The notes: a model not told the origin generated them from the sequence alone. A DNA stretch of 64,000 nucleotides from Paraburkholderia sp041321145 (GCF_041321145.1 NZ_JBGGWA010000016.1:62001-126000); one strand, 5' to 3'. Numbered from the stretch's first letter, positions 33,665 to 42,576 are shown. A program made the numbers and translations.

Positions 33665-35872
33665 ATGAAAAATCTCAAGCAACTCCAGCGGGGAGCGTTA
33701 GCAACCGCGTTTCTTATGGTGGCGGCAACATCGTTTGCGCAGCAGCAGTCCGTATCGATCGGCGATATCCAGAACGCGGCGAACCGAAGTGGTGACAAGT
33801 CTATGTCCCTGCTCCAACTGGTGTTCGGGCCAGCAGTACACAACCCGCTCGCTGCCGGCAGCGGAGCGGGCGGCATGGTCGCGCAAATGTTTCTCGTGCT
33901 GAACTCGTGCGTGCTCGCAGTGGGCGTGATTTGGGCGATGTATCACTTTAGTGCTGCGCTTGTCGCGACCGGGCAGGACGGCGAATTCATGGGGCAAAAA
34001 AAGTCATCGCCATGGTTCATCATCCGCACCAGCGTTGGGTTCTCATCTCTCGTACCGGTGTTCGGTGGCTTCAGCGGCGTGCAGATGGTGATGCTGTGGG
34101 GAACCATGCTCGGTGTCGGCATCGCCAATCTCACGCTGGATGCCGCCGTGAACGTGCTCAACACGGGTGGCTCGATGATCGCGACGCCGGCAGCGCCGCA
34201 GGCTACGACGCTTGCAAAAGCCCTGTTCGAAGCGAACCTGTGTGCTCAGTCGGCCAACACGGCGATCGACAACATGCCGAACGATAGCGGCGTGTCCGTA
34301 GATCCAGCCGAGAAGTTCAACCCGATCGCGACAAGCACCAAGATCGTCCTGATGAATCAGCGCGGCCTTTCGTGCGGCGGGGCAGAAATCAACCTTGCAC
34401 CGCCGCCGTCGATGCCGGAATACGATGGCATGGTCGTCTATTCGGCCGATCCGAACGCGGCCTACTCACAAATGCTCAGCGCACATCAAAACGCGCTGAC
34501 CACGATGCAGTCCATCTTGTTAGCCGCAGCTCAGGCTTACGTGTCTGCGGTGAACGGGCAATCGCTGCCGGCCGATCCCGAGAACACCATCAACATGGCG
34601 GCATTGCAATATCAGTCTTCGATTACGCAAGCGATCTCGAACTCATCAAGCGCGATCAATGGACTGGCGAGCGTCATCCAGTCGAACCTGCAACGGGACG
34701 GCTGGATCATGATGGGCGCTTGGTATCAGACCTTCGCACAAGCCAATACGCAGGTCAGCAACCTGGCGGACGCGACGGCTGCCGCAGTGCCCGGCACGGG
34801 TGTCGACAACATACCGTATCCGCAGCTATACCGTAAGGTGAGCACTGTTTATAGCCAACAGCTTCAACAGGACGCATCGGTTGCTACAACGCAGGACGCA
34901 TTGGACAACCTTTCGACGGGTATAACCGGCGCTGATCCGAAGACCATCATCGGGAAGATCTTCAATGGGCAGGGGCTGGTGAAGTGGGTCGTTAGCTGGA
35001 ACTCGGGACAAGGGCCGGGTGCCAGCACCAATCCGCTGATCGGTATGAAAAACCTTGGTGATCGCATACTCGATGCGGGGTGGGTAGCACTCGGTGGATA
35101 CGCTGGTGTCGAGGCCGCCTTGGGCGCGAAAGACACCCTGATTGGTAAGGCGGCAGAGGTCGCCACGGGCGGGATCTCGGGACTGGTTGGTGGCATGGGC
35201 AGCGGCGTGATGAAGGCACTCGGCCCGTTCATCGTCATGCTGGTTATTACGCTGTTTTTCTTCGGCGCAATGCTGTCGATCTACATACCGATGCTACCGT
35301 TCATGGTCTGGTTCGGAGGCATTGTCGGCTGGTTTGCCGTTGTGTGTGAAAGCATGGTGGCATCGCCGTTGTGGGGGTTCGCGCACCTTGATGGCGACGG
35401 CGAAGGCATGGGCCAGCGCACAACGCACGGCTATATCTTCCTGCTCAATGTGACGTTCAGGCCCGTGTTCATGATGTTGGGCTTTGTGTTTGGCGGGGCC
35501 GGTGTTGCCGCTCTCGGCACGCTGCTCAATTCGATGTTCGGCGTCGCCCTTCAGAACGCGCAGTACGATTCGACAACCGGGCTGGTCAGCATCATCGGAT
35601 TCATCGTCCTGTACGTGAGCATGTGCCTGTCGCTCGTGAACGGCGCTTTCTCACTTATCCACGTGATTCCCGATCAGGTGTTTGCGTGGATCGGCGGGCA
35701 GATGGCCGGACGCGTGGGACAAGATCTGCACGACAAGACCAATCAAAATTTCGGCGCGGGGGTCAGTCAAGGAGCGAACGTTGCTCGCAGCCAAGGGCCT
35801 GCGATGCTGGGGAGCGGTGGCGCTCCGACCGACTCCAGAGACGCGGGTCGCATCTCCCGCGAAAAAATGTAG
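33665..35872 (+). CDS. traY: DotA/TraY-family inner-membrane transfer protein
   Basis: This encodes 735 residues from ATG 33665 (GTG 33659 also possible). A signal peptide (ALATAFLMVAATSFAQ) is followed by several membrane segments, a large Ala/Ser/Gln-rich periplasmic region (about 170-420) and a C-terminal membrane cluster (ALGPFIVMLVITLFFFGAML, FMVWFGGIVGWFAVV, FVFGGAGVAALGTLL, GFIVLYVSMCLSL). The WGFAHLDGDGEGMGQR motif after the second C-terminal helix is typical of DotA/TraY. It forms part of an IncI/Dot-Icm-type secretion channel. It is the last rightward gene of the block; further T4SS genes, relaxase and coupling protein are not present. Confidence 0.85.
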   Translation: MKNLKQLQRGALATAFLMVAATSFAQQQSVSIGDIQNAANRSGDKSMSLLQLVFGPAVHNPLAAGSGAGGMVAQMFLVLNSCVLAVGVIWAMYHFSAALVATGQDGEFMGQKKSSPWFIIRTSVGFSSLVPVFGGFSGVQMVMLWGTMLGVGIANLTLDAAVNVLNTGGSMIATPAAPQATTLAKALFEANLCAQSANTAIDNMPNDSGVSVDPAEKFNPIATSTKIVLMNQRGLSCGGAEINLAPPPSMPEYDGMVVYSADPNAAYSQMLSAHQNALTTMQSILLAAAQAYVSAVNGQSLPADPENTINMAALQYQSSITQAISNSSSAINGLASVIQSNLQRDGWIMMGAWYQTFAQANTQVSNLADATAAAVPGTGVDNIPYPQLYRKVSTVYSQQLQQDASVATTQDALDNLSTGITGADPKTIIGKIFNGQGLVKWVVSWNSGQGPGASTNPLIGMKNLGDRILDAGWVALGGYAGVEAALGAKDTLIGKAAEVATGGISGLVGGMGSGVMKALGPFIVMLVITLFFFGAMLSIYIPMLPFMVWFGGIVGWFAVVCESMVASPLWGFAHLDGDGEGMGQRTTHGYIFLLNVTFRPVFMMLGFVFGGAGVAALGTLLNSMFGVALQNAQYDSTTGLVSIIGFIVLYVSMCLSLVNGAFSLIHVIPDQVFAWIGGQMAGRVGQDLHDKTNQNFGAGVSQGANVARSQGPAMLGSGGAPTDSRDAGRISREKM

Positions 35873-35918
35873 CAAAACTCCCGTCCATCCGACGGGCGTT
35901 TCTTTGTGAAGTGGGGGG

Positions 35919-36182
35919 CTACGCGACGCGACGGCCTGATGCTACGACAGCGTCGAAATCCTTGTCATAGATCCGCTGGCGATTCTGTTGCACCATCAGG
36001 TAATTCGATGGAGCAACTTTTGCCAGTTCTCTCAGGGCCGCGTCCTTCAACGCCTTGTTGCCCGCAAGGTTCGCATTTGCCGCCAACAACTGTTGCTCAA
36101 GATTTTTCGCGTAGGTCTTCCAGTCTGCTGCGTTCCGCTCGGCAGCGAAAGCTCTGCCAAGCGCGGCTCCGTTATCGCTCAT
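35919..36182 (-). CDS. Small coiled-coil hypothetical protein
   Basis: This encodes 87 residues from ATG 36182. It is Ala- and charge-rich, with a helical stretch (AADWKTYAKNLEQQLLAANA) that should form a coiled coil and a Tyr/Arg-rich tail. It starts 11 bases after the stop of the gene at 36193, so both are transcribed together leftward, convergent with traY. No family recognised. Confidence 0.55.
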   Translation of the reverse strand: MSDNGAALGRAFAAERNAADWKTYAKNLEQQLLAANANLAGNKALKDAALRELAKVAPSNYLMVQQNRQRIYDKDFDAVVASGRRVA

Positions 36183-36192
36183 TCTTGTGCCC

Positions 36193-36552
36193 TCATTGCC
36201 TGAGTCCATTATTTTTCAATATATCGGGAGCCGCCTGACCCTCGCAAGAGTCTTTTTCGCGACCTTGGTCGTCCTCACCGCCAACAATTTGGCCAGTCCG
36301 GCGGTCAAGGTAGACCGGCTTGATGCCCTTGGTTTCCAGTTCGCGTACTGCCTCTGCGACGGATGCGTTGGCTCGCTGCAAAAATTCAGGGCTGGTCATG
36401 TAGCGGCCTAGTTTGTCGGCTGGCATGGCGTATTCTCCTATTATTACAAGCATACGCCGACTGCCCGGACCCTCGAGAGTGTTGATTTCGCCTGCTGCAC
36501 CGCACAGGCGCGACCAATTAACCTCACGGTTGCCGCGCAGGCCGAAGGACAT
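36193..36552 (-). CDS. Hypothetical protein, paralogous to the gene at 37417
   Basis: This encodes 119 residues from ATG 36552 (ATG 36582 is possible). The N-terminal part REVNWSRLCGAAGEINTLEG matches DEVIWSHLRGAVAEIRSFRE of the protein at 37417, with further similarity over about 45 residues. After that the two differ: here PADKLGRYMTSPEFLQRANA, ELETKGIKPVYLDRRTG. It may be a regulatory protein of the plasmid maintenance region. Function unknown. Confidence 0.5.
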   Translation of the reverse strand: MSFGLRGNREVNWSRLCGAAGEINTLEGPGSRRMLVIIGEYAMPADKLGRYMTSPEFLQRANASVAEAVRELETKGIKPVYLDRRTGQIVGGEDDQGREKDSCEGQAAPDILKNNGLRQ

Positions 36553-36649
36553 CCTGTCCATGTCGTCACAATCACTTGGCATAACACCCGTCTCTTGCGA
36601 CTGTGGCAGGGGCCGCGACACTCGGTACATACGACGCCTCGGGGCAGAA

Positions 36650-37252
36650 ATGGACATTCGACCGCTGCACACTGAAGATGACTATCGTGCAGCGCTGGCG
36701 GAAGTGTCGGCGCTGGTCGATCAGGACCCGGAACCCGGCACGCCGGAAGGCGACAGACTGGAGATATTGGCCATCATCATTGAGCATTACGAGGACTCGA
36801 TAGAGACGGCGCACCTGCTGCGCTCTCCGGCTGACGCTGCGCATCTGGCGCGTTCGATTGCGCAATTGCGCGCGGGCGGCCGTGTTTTCAGCGCACCGCC
36901 CACACTTGACGAAGCCAACGCCGACCGTGCAGCTCGCGATAATCCAAACTTGTCGGTCGGTTGGGCACTCAGCCCCCGCTACACTGGCAGTCGTCACCCA
37001 TACAGCGACGGTCATCCTATGAGCACCAAGGCATCAATCAAAATTCACCACGGCGAGGGCGGCGAGCCGTCCTGGCATCTTTATGCGGAAGCGTTCGAAA
37101 AGGACGATGTGGTCTATCTCGAACTGGAAGGCGTGCTGGCCGACGTAGTAATGATCGACAGCGCATGGGCAAAGGCGGGCACGGTGCTACTGCGCCTGCC
37201 AACTACCACGGCCAAGCAGCTTGGGCTCCTGTCGCCCGGCGATCCGGCATAA
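36650..37252 (+). CDS. HigA-N-like region fused to small conserved protein
   Basis: This encodes 200 residues from ATG 36650. Residues 1-45 (MDIRPLHTEDDYRAALAEVS, DPEPGTPEGDRLEILAIIIE) match the N-terminus of HigA-type antitoxins. Residues 50-75 (LLRSPADAAHLARSIAQLRA) resemble the tail of YefM/RelB-type antitoxins. No HTH follows. From residue 124 (ATG 37019) the sequence resembles an independent 77-residue protein (MSTKASIKIHHGEGG, FEKDDVVYLELEG, LRLPTTTAKQLGL). Either the two are fused or the first lost its stop. No toxin gene is adjacent, so an orphan or decayed antitoxin is most likely. Confidence 0.5.
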   Translation: MDIRPLHTEDDYRAALAEVSALVDQDPEPGTPEGDRLEILAIIIEHYEDSIETAHLLRSPADAAHLARSIAQLRAGGRVFSAPPTLDEANADRAARDNPNLSVGWALSPRYTGSRHPYSDGHPMSTKASIKIHHGEGGEPSWHLYAEAFEKDDVVYLELEGVLADVVMIDSAWAKAGTVLLRLPTTTAKQLGLLSPGDPA

Positions 37253-37416
37253 CACGTGTTATCGGTCGATGTTCTCTGAAGCTAGCTGCATCAACCGCAC
37301 CAGCTTTGCCCGCTCCGCTTCCACCGGCAAATGGTTAACGTGAACGCATAAGGCCCGCCATCGACGGGCCTTATTGTCATTGCGCAAGAGTTTCATTGTT
37401 TGCCTCGACGTGCGGG

Positions 37417-37800
37417 CTATGCCCCGTTTCCGCTAACGAACTCACGACAGGTGGCAGCATCCGATTCGAACTCGGGGCCGCGCTTGTCCAACGCTTCGGC
37501 CCAACGTCGCACCTCCTCCTTGTCGGGAATCATCCTGGAGGGGCACTCCCATAGGAAGAACGCCAAGAAGGAATCCAGATCCGCCTTCGTGCCGTTGATG
37601 ACCTTGTCCAGGTACACGTCAGGATGTGACATTTTAAGTTTCCGTATTTCGCGGTTGAGGCGAGGCTGATTCGCCTGCCCTGTAGATACAGCATACGCCC
37701 ACCGCTCGCCCTCTCGAAAGCTCCGGATTTCCGCCACCGCACCGCGCAGGTGCGACCAAATAACCTCATCAAGCGGCCCATCGCATGCCCCTCGAAGCAC
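37417..37800 (-). CDS. Hypothetical protein, paralogous to the gene at 36193
   Basis: This encodes 127 residues from ATG 37800. The N-terminal third shares the (D/R)EV-W-S-LxGA-xEI pattern with the protein at 36193. The middle reads YLDKVINGTKADLDSFLAFF and the C-terminus ALDKRGPEFESDAATCREFV, soluble and mixed alpha/beta. No known domain recognised. It lies between the HigA-like gene and the origin region, so a role in plasmid maintenance or control is possible. Confidence 0.5.
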   Translation of the reverse strand: MLRGACDGPLDEVIWSHLRGAVAEIRSFREGERWAYAVSTGQANQPRLNREIRKLKMSHPDVYLDKVINGTKADLDSFLAFFLWECPSRMIPDKEEVRRWAEALDKRGPEFESDAATCREFVSGNGA

Positions 37801-38586
37801 TCGCCCCCGCGCGATCCGCCGCAGAGGTCTGACTCACGACTACGTACAACGTCATATTTATAACGATCGGAAGCTGCAATCAGACATAAGCGTTGTTATG
37901 TCAGGGTGACTTCGTTGAAAGGGCCAAGCGCTCAATGGGTGCGTGGAACATGTTTGCCCCTGACCGCCGTAAAGCCTTTTGCGACGGGCGTTTGGGGAAA
38001 TTTCGAATTCTTCCGTGGAACATTTGACGGCAGCCTACGGCCCTGCGTTTTCGCAAGGATGCCGAGGTTATTTGGTCGCGGGCCGCCCAGAAGACGACAT
38101 CTCGGTACCTGTGATAGCTTGACCAGTCGAACCGTCGATTCGCGCGGCAGTGGTCGTTCCGCGCCCGCCCGTGGACGGGAGCACTGCCCACACCGCAAGG
38201 GCGTGGACAGCGCCGGCTTGGTAGCCGGCGTCCTGCATCCGCCCACCGGCTCCCCGCGAGCGTTGCCTTCGGCCTGACGCGCCGCGATGCGGCTTGCCTT
38301 AGTGATAAGGTCTGCCGACCATAGACCCCTCCCTGCAAGCCCAAGCCGTTGATCGACCATTCGGCATCGCGAGTGCCACGAGCCCGGATTGAGGCGCACG
38401 GGCACCGCCGCCCGCAGGGCGGTGGGAGAGCGCCGACCGGCCTTCAGGGCCGGGCAATCCGGCTGGGCAGTTGCTGACCGGCGGTGTTTTACCAGGGCTG
38501 ATCACGCGCCGCAGGCGCGCACTTGTTCTTTTCCACGGCGGGACGAAGTAAGCCGAGGCGAAATTCTCTGCTGAGTTCTCCATAGC
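37801..38586. other. Structured non-coding region before the origin
   Basis: About 790 bases without a supported gene but with several hairpins: gacataa (37883-37889) with ttatgtc (37896-37902); caccgcc/ggcggtg at 38403-38424; ccggcc/ggccgg at 38437-38453; cgcgcc/ggcgcg at 38505-38519. The position beside the iterons suggests an origin-associated function: a transfer origin, single-strand start site or control RNA. None can be assigned from sequence alone. Confidence 0.45.
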
Positions 38587-38798
38587 TTTTCCACAACGTG
38601 GGGACGGTTTACGGTTAAAGAGAGGTTAGTAAACGGTTAGGGGTTGCCGAAACTGACCGCTTAGCCCCGTCCAGAAGGGACTCGAAGAAATCATATGCCG
38701 GCCAAAGGTCATATTCCGGCCGGTCAAAGGTCACGTTCCAGTCGGTCAAAGGTCATAGCCGGCCGGCCAAAGGTCATACTTCGGTCGGTCAAAGGTCA
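38587..38798. repeat. oriV-like region: DnaA box and five iterons
   Basis: A DnaA-box match (TTTTCCACA, 38587-38595) is followed by a tract with repeated (t/a)AACGGTTA(g/a) elements (about 38606-38645). Then come five iterons with the core CAAAGGTCA starting at 38703, 38725, 38747, 38768 and 38790, i.e. 22, 22, 21 and 22 bp apart, each preceded by CGG(C/T). Regular spacing of two helical turns is the signature of an iteron-controlled plasmid origin. The last iteron overlaps the trfA stop codon. Confidence 0.85.
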
Positions 38799-39850
38799 TG
38801 CAGTCGCTCGACCTTCACAAGACCGTCCGGACCGAGAGAAAAGTCTTTCAAAAACTTCACCCGCTCGAGTTCATTCAGGGCGGCTCGGACAAGTTCGCGC
38901 AGATGCTTCTGCGTCGTAGTTGTAAGCCCCGCCCCTGCCTTGATGGTCCCCACCTTGATCGGGAACGGCACTTCATGGCTCGCAAAGTAGCCATGTAGCC
39001 ATGTTGCGAGTCCAGGCGGTAGATCGAGCCGCTGCGCCCACTCAACTCGGGTGAAATAGCCCTTTCCGCCGTACAGGTCGACCAGTTGCGGGGCCAATTG
39101 CACCCTGTACTGCTTGAGTGCGACACCGGTACGGGCGTCGCGCCACTCGAATGCAGGGATCATCGACATCGCCCTGCCGTCTTCCGCGCCTTTCTCGTTG
39201 CTACCGCCGAGGCGCTTTACTATCACCTGCAACGATGTGGCTTGCATACGCGTCAGGCAATCACGCAAACGTGTATAGCTTTGGCTTTTGACTGGCCATC
39301 CGATGGCCAAGAGAAAAGAGCGTGCGGTGAACCGCACGCTTTCGCCAAGCGGCTGGGACTTGGCGAGCTGAATCAGCTGAAGCCAGACCGTCTCATCATC
39401 CTGTCGTAGCTCCTCACCCGTGTATGTGATCCGGCCGTCACCGATGACGTAGATGTCTCGCTCTTTCAGATACTCGCGTTTCCTACATTTGTTGCGTGCG
39501 TTGAAGAGAGCCGATCGGAAAACTTCATTCGGCAGCGCACGGAACTTCGCGGGCCAGAAAGGAAGCGACATCTGTTGGTTGGCTACGCTCTCCGCTATAG
39601 CCGCGTCCAGCTTTGCTCGCTGCGCAGACTGCTTGGCTTGTTGCGCAACCGACCGCTGTACGATCTCCGGCGAATGCGCGAAGATGGTGTCGGCCGCAGA
39701 TTTCATTGAACCAGCCACCTCTTGCTCGCGACACGTCGAGCGGTCGATAACGGCGCGCGTATGCACGTCATGCATCGGTTGACGATGCGAAAGACGCGGG
39801 TGAACACCCCCGGCAACTAGCGGCAAAGTCTGCTCATCCGAGGAGCTCAT
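38789..39850 (-). CDS. trfA: TrfA-family plasmid replication initiator
   Basis: This encodes 353 residues from ATG 39850, overlapping the upstream stop by four bases (ATGA). The TrfA core is clear from about residue 90: SLPFWPAKFRALPNEVFRSA, FNARNKCRKREYLKER, GRITYTGEELRQDDETVWLQ, LGESVRFTARSFLLAIGWP, then the second winged-helix part (YFTRVEWAQRLDLPPGLATW, TTTTQKHLRELVRAALNELE). It binds iterons and opens the origin, recruiting DnaA/DnaB. The length matches IncP TrfA. Its iterons lie immediately beyond its 3' end. It suggests that the element can replicate after excision. Confidence 0.9.
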   Translation of the reverse strand: MSSSDEQTLPLVAGGVHPRLSHRQPMHDVHTRAVIDRSTCREQEVAGSMKSAADTIFAHSPEIVQRSVAQQAKQSAQRAKLDAAIAESVANQQMSLPFWPAKFRALPNEVFRSALFNARNKCRKREYLKERDIYVIGDGRITYTGEELRQDDETVWLQLIQLAKSQPLGESVRFTARSFLLAIGWPVKSQSYTRLRDCLTRMQATSLQVIVKRLGGSNEKGAEDGRAMSMIPAFEWRDARTGVALKQYRVQLAPQLVDLYGGKGYFTRVEWAQRLDLPPGLATWLHGYFASHEVPFPIKVGTIKAGAGLTTTTQKHLRELVRAALNELERVKFLKDFSLGPDGLVKVERLHDL

Positions 39851-40197
39851 CTGCCCTCCCGCGCCGCTGCCAAACGTTCGAACTGCTGTCGTTTCGTCGG
39901 TCGCCCGATTCGCCGCGATTGCTGAGACTCGGTTATCGGATCCGCCTTTCGCGTAGCGTTGCGGAAATTGGGCACGACTACGCTAACAGCGACCGCTGGT
40001 TGGACGTGCAGGTCAATCCAATCGAGAACGTCCTGCTTGCGCCAAAACAACTTCCGTTGACCGGGCAATCGGACGATTGGCGGCAGGCGATCGAAGCGCT
40101 TCGCGGCAATGTCTGCGTAGACGGTCGCAGGCTTTCTGTGGATGAGAGGGCATAGCTGACCTAGCGTCAGCAACTCGATGGGAAAATCTGTTGGCAT
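39847..40197 (-). CDS. AlpA/MerR-like HTH regulator upstream of trfA
   Basis: This encodes 116 residues from ATG 40197. The winged-helix motif LLTLGQLCPLIHRKPATVYA, then FDRLPPIVRLPGQRKLFWRK, then QDVLDWIDLHV, is that of AlpA/excisionase-like HTH proteins. The C-terminus is basic (RRIGRPTKRQQFERLAAARE). It is coupled to trfA by ATGA and probably regulates the trfA operon or helps excision. A DnaA-box-like TTATCCACA lies at 40413-40421 upstream. Only 485 bases separate it from the tRNA gene, close to the right end of the element. Confidence 0.7.
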   Translation of the reverse strand: MPTDFPIELLTLGQLCPLIHRKPATVYADIAAKRFDRLPPIVRLPGQRKLFWRKQDVLDWIDLHVQPAVAVSVVVPNFRNATRKADPITESQQSRRIGRPTKRQQFERLAAAREGR

Positions 40198-40646
40198 GGG
40201 CGAACTCCGGCGGCCCACAAGCAATATGTGCATGTGAGCTACCGAACGTGCGCACCAGCCAATGGCCCAGACGCCGCAGCGTTGTACCAAGAGGCGGGCC
40301 GAATGGCCCTCAGTGGCCCCTTCGCCATGTCCTGCAGCGCTCTGTCTTGCGCTGCGCCGACGCCGTTCGTAATCGGTCGGTTGACATGTCGTTAACCGCG
40401 CGCGGAGGGTGCTTATCCACACGGGCCCTGATCGGTGTGATCAAGTCAAAGGTCGAGTGCTCTGGATTGTGTATGGTCTGCGTAGATCAGTCAACAGACT
40501 GATGCTCCCGCGAGCGGAAGCGGAACTGAACCACAAAGGCCGCATCAGCCGATTCGACAAGGGATTCGCGCGGGACAAGTTTGGGACACCAACAGACCAA
40601 AAACGACCCAAAATGACCGCGATTGATATAGGCAGGATGCAATAAA

Positions 40647-40669
40647 AAACCGGCCCAAGTGGCCGGTTT
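40647..40669 (-). terminator. Intrinsic terminator behind tRNA-Ala
   Basis: AAACCGGCC at 40647-40655 pairs with GGCCGGTTT at 40661-40669, and on the minus strand the stem is followed by a run of T. It lies 15 bases beyond the tRNA 3' end, inside the element, so the element brings its own terminator for the tRNA. Confidence 0.8.
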
Positions 40670-40681
40670 CAAAGGAAATTC

Positions 40682-40759
<78 letters not shown>

Positions 40760-40823
40760 AACGTGCAAACAATTCTAGCACAAGGATTTTTCGTTTTGCC
40801 AAACCTCTCGGGACAGCAAAACA

Positions 40824-41174
40824 TCACTTGGATGGCGCGCCAGCCAGCACCCAATCCACCACCGCGTGAATGTCCGCATCGCTCATCGATTGATGCGCGG
40901 GCATCGGAATCATCCCCCAGACGCCGGAGCCGCCCTCTTTCACCTTGCGCGACAATTTTGCCGGCGCCTGGACATCACCCTTGTACTTCGCGGATATCTG
41001 CTGGAAAGACGGCCCGACCAGTTTGCGGTCGACCGCGTGACATCCCATGCAGGCATTCGCGTTTGCGACCGTCTGACCACGCGGCGTATCAGCCGCACAT
41101 GCCGAAGATGCGAAAACACCGGCCACCACGCTAACAGTCAATGCACAGGCAACGAAAGAAACGCCCCACTTCAT
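40824..41174 (-). CDS. Class I c-type cytochrome (c551/c552-like)
   Basis: This encodes 116 residues from ATG 41174. A signal peptide (VSFVACALTVSVVAGVFASSACA) is followed by the haem-binding CMGCH at about residues 42-46 and the axial Met in GMIPMPAH near the C-terminus. It is a small periplasmic electron carrier. It overlaps the BON-domain gene by four bases (ATGA), the last gene of the diaA-dolP group. Confidence 0.88.
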   Translation of the reverse strand: MKWGVSFVACALTVSVVAGVFASSACAADTPRGQTVANANACMGCHAVDRKLVGPSFQQISAKYKGDVQAPAKLSRKVKEGGSGVWGMIPMPAHQSMSDADIHAVVDWVLAGAPSK

Positions 41175-41965
41175 GGCGTCGCCTTCGGATTACCCGGATG
41201 CACCGCGTTCGAATTGCTGACCGGTGCCGGCGCCTGCTGATCGAGCGGTCGCGAACTCACCGACGAATCGGGAATCGCCCCGACCGTCGGGGCGCTCGCG
41301 TCCGGCTGCGAAGCAACTGCCGGCGCAGTCGCCGCCGCAGCGGCTGCTGCTGCCGCTTCCTGCGGCTGGATGTACTGGAACACTTTCACGACCTGCGTCA
41401 CACCCGGCACACGGCTCGCGACATCGGCGCCGCGATTGCCTTCGTCCATCGTGACAAGACCCATCAGATACAGCGAGCCACGCTCGGCCACCACCTTGAA
41501 GTTGTTCGCCGAAATGTTCTTCTCGGCAATCAGTGCGGTCTTCACGCGCGTTTCAAGGTACGTGTCGTTCGTACGCGACGAGAATGAACTGGCCGGCATA
41601 ATCGCCAGTTCGTTGACGATCGTATTCACATTGTTCAGCCCGCGCACGATCGACTCGGCCCGTTGCTTCGACACGTCGCCCGGCACTTCGCCGGTCAGCA
41701 GCACGCGACGGTTGAACACCGTGACGTTGACGTGCGCGGCGTCCGGCAAATTCTGGTTGATCTGCGACAGCGCCTTCACCTGCAACTCGCGGTCTTCGGT
41801 TTGCGCGCCGAGCGTGCGCCGGTCGGTCGCCACCAGCGCGCTGCCGCCCGCCACGCCGGCAACGGCGAGAAAACACCCCTGCAACGTCGCGGACAAGCCC
41901 GCCGCGAACCCGACCACCAGCACGGTTCTCACCAGTGTCTTCTTGACGCGGAATACGCTCATCAA
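41171..41965 (-). CDS. BON-domain outer-membrane lipoprotein (DolP/YraP-like)
   Basis: This encodes 264 residues from ATG 41965. The lipobox lies in LSATLQGC (Cys about residue 31). Two BON domains follow: about 65-135 (NLPDAAHVNVTVFNRRVLLT) and 145-210 (ISANNFKVVAERGSLYLMGL), then an Ala/Pro-rich tail of about 55 residues. DolP supports outer-membrane integrity and divisome amidase control in enterobacteria. The gene order with diaA, yraN and rsmI matches the E. coli yra cluster, which supports orthology; lpoA is missing. Confidence 0.85.
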   Translation of the reverse strand: MMSVFRVKKTLVRTVLVVGFAAGLSATLQGCFLAVAGVAGGSALVATDRRTLGAQTEDRELQVKALSQINQNLPDAAHVNVTVFNRRVLLTGEVPGDVSKQRAESIVRGLNNVNTIVNELAIMPASSFSSRTNDTYLETRVKTALIAEKNISANNFKVVAERGSLYLMGLVTMDEGNRGADVASRVPGVTQVVKVFQYIQPQEAAAAAAAAATAPAVASQPDASAPTVGAIPDSSVSSRPLDQQAPAPVSNSNAVHPGNPKATP

Positions 41966-41988
41966 CTAGCTCTCCTTCAGAATTATTC

Positions 41989-42576
41989 TCAGTCTTCGCC
42001 CAGCAACATGGCATCTATGCCGTCGCACAGACAATGGATGGTAAGCAAATGCACTTCCTGAATCCGCGCGGTGCGCTCGGACGGCACGCACACGTGGATA
42101 TCGGTATCGCTCAATACTTCCTGCATGCGGCCGCCGCCCTTGCCGGTTAGCGCGACCACGATCATTTCGCGCTCGTGCGCGGCTTCGATCGCGGCCAGTA
42201 CATTGGCGGAATTGCCGGACGTGGTGATTGCCAGCAGCACATCGCCTGATTGGCCAAGCGCCCAGACCTGTTTCGAGAAAATCTGCTCGAACGAGTAGTC
42301 GTTGGCAATGGCGGTGAGCACGGAGGTGTCGGTGGTCAGCGCGATCGCCGGCAAGCCCGGGCGTTCGCGCTCGAAGCGGCCGATCAGTTCGGCGGCGAAA
42401 TGTTGCGCGTCGGCCGCCGAGCCGCCGTTACCGCACGCAAGAATGCGATTGCCGTTGGCCAGCGCGCCGAACATCGTGTCGATCGCAGCGGCGATCGGCA
42501 TCGACAACGTTTCGAGGGCTTCGAGTTTGACTGCCGCGCTGTCGCGGAAGTGTTGTTGAATGCGTTCGACTGACAT
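41989..42576 (-). CDS. diaA: SIS-domain protein DiaA (GmhA-like)
   Basis: This encodes 195 residues from ATG 42576, the usual length. The SIS fold: RILACGNGGSAADAQHFAAE (about 44-63), LTTDTSVLTAIANDYSFEQI, GDVLLAITTSGNSANVLAAI (111-130) and a C-terminal EVHLLTIHCLCDGID. DiaA binds DnaA and times replication initiation; GmhA isomerises sedoheptulose-7-phosphate and is closely similar. Position between yraN and a DolP-like gene favours DiaA. The frame is open upstream through a tandem repeat, but ATG 42576 is at the conserved start. Confidence 0.88.
   Translation of the reverse strand: MSVERIQQHFRDSAAVKLEALETLSMPIAAAIDTMFGALANGNRILACGNGGSAADAQHFAAELIGRFERERPGLPAIALTTDTSVLTAIANDYSFEQIFSKQVWALGQSGDVLLAITTSGNSANVLAAIEAAHEREMIVVALTGKGGGRMQEVLSDTDIHVCVPSERTARIQEVHLLTIHCLCDGIDAMLLGED

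Noticed and set aside
15754..40681. Complete integrative conjugative element
   Set aside because: Relaxase, coupling protein, T4SS ATPases and most channel genes are missing, so self-transfer is not supported.
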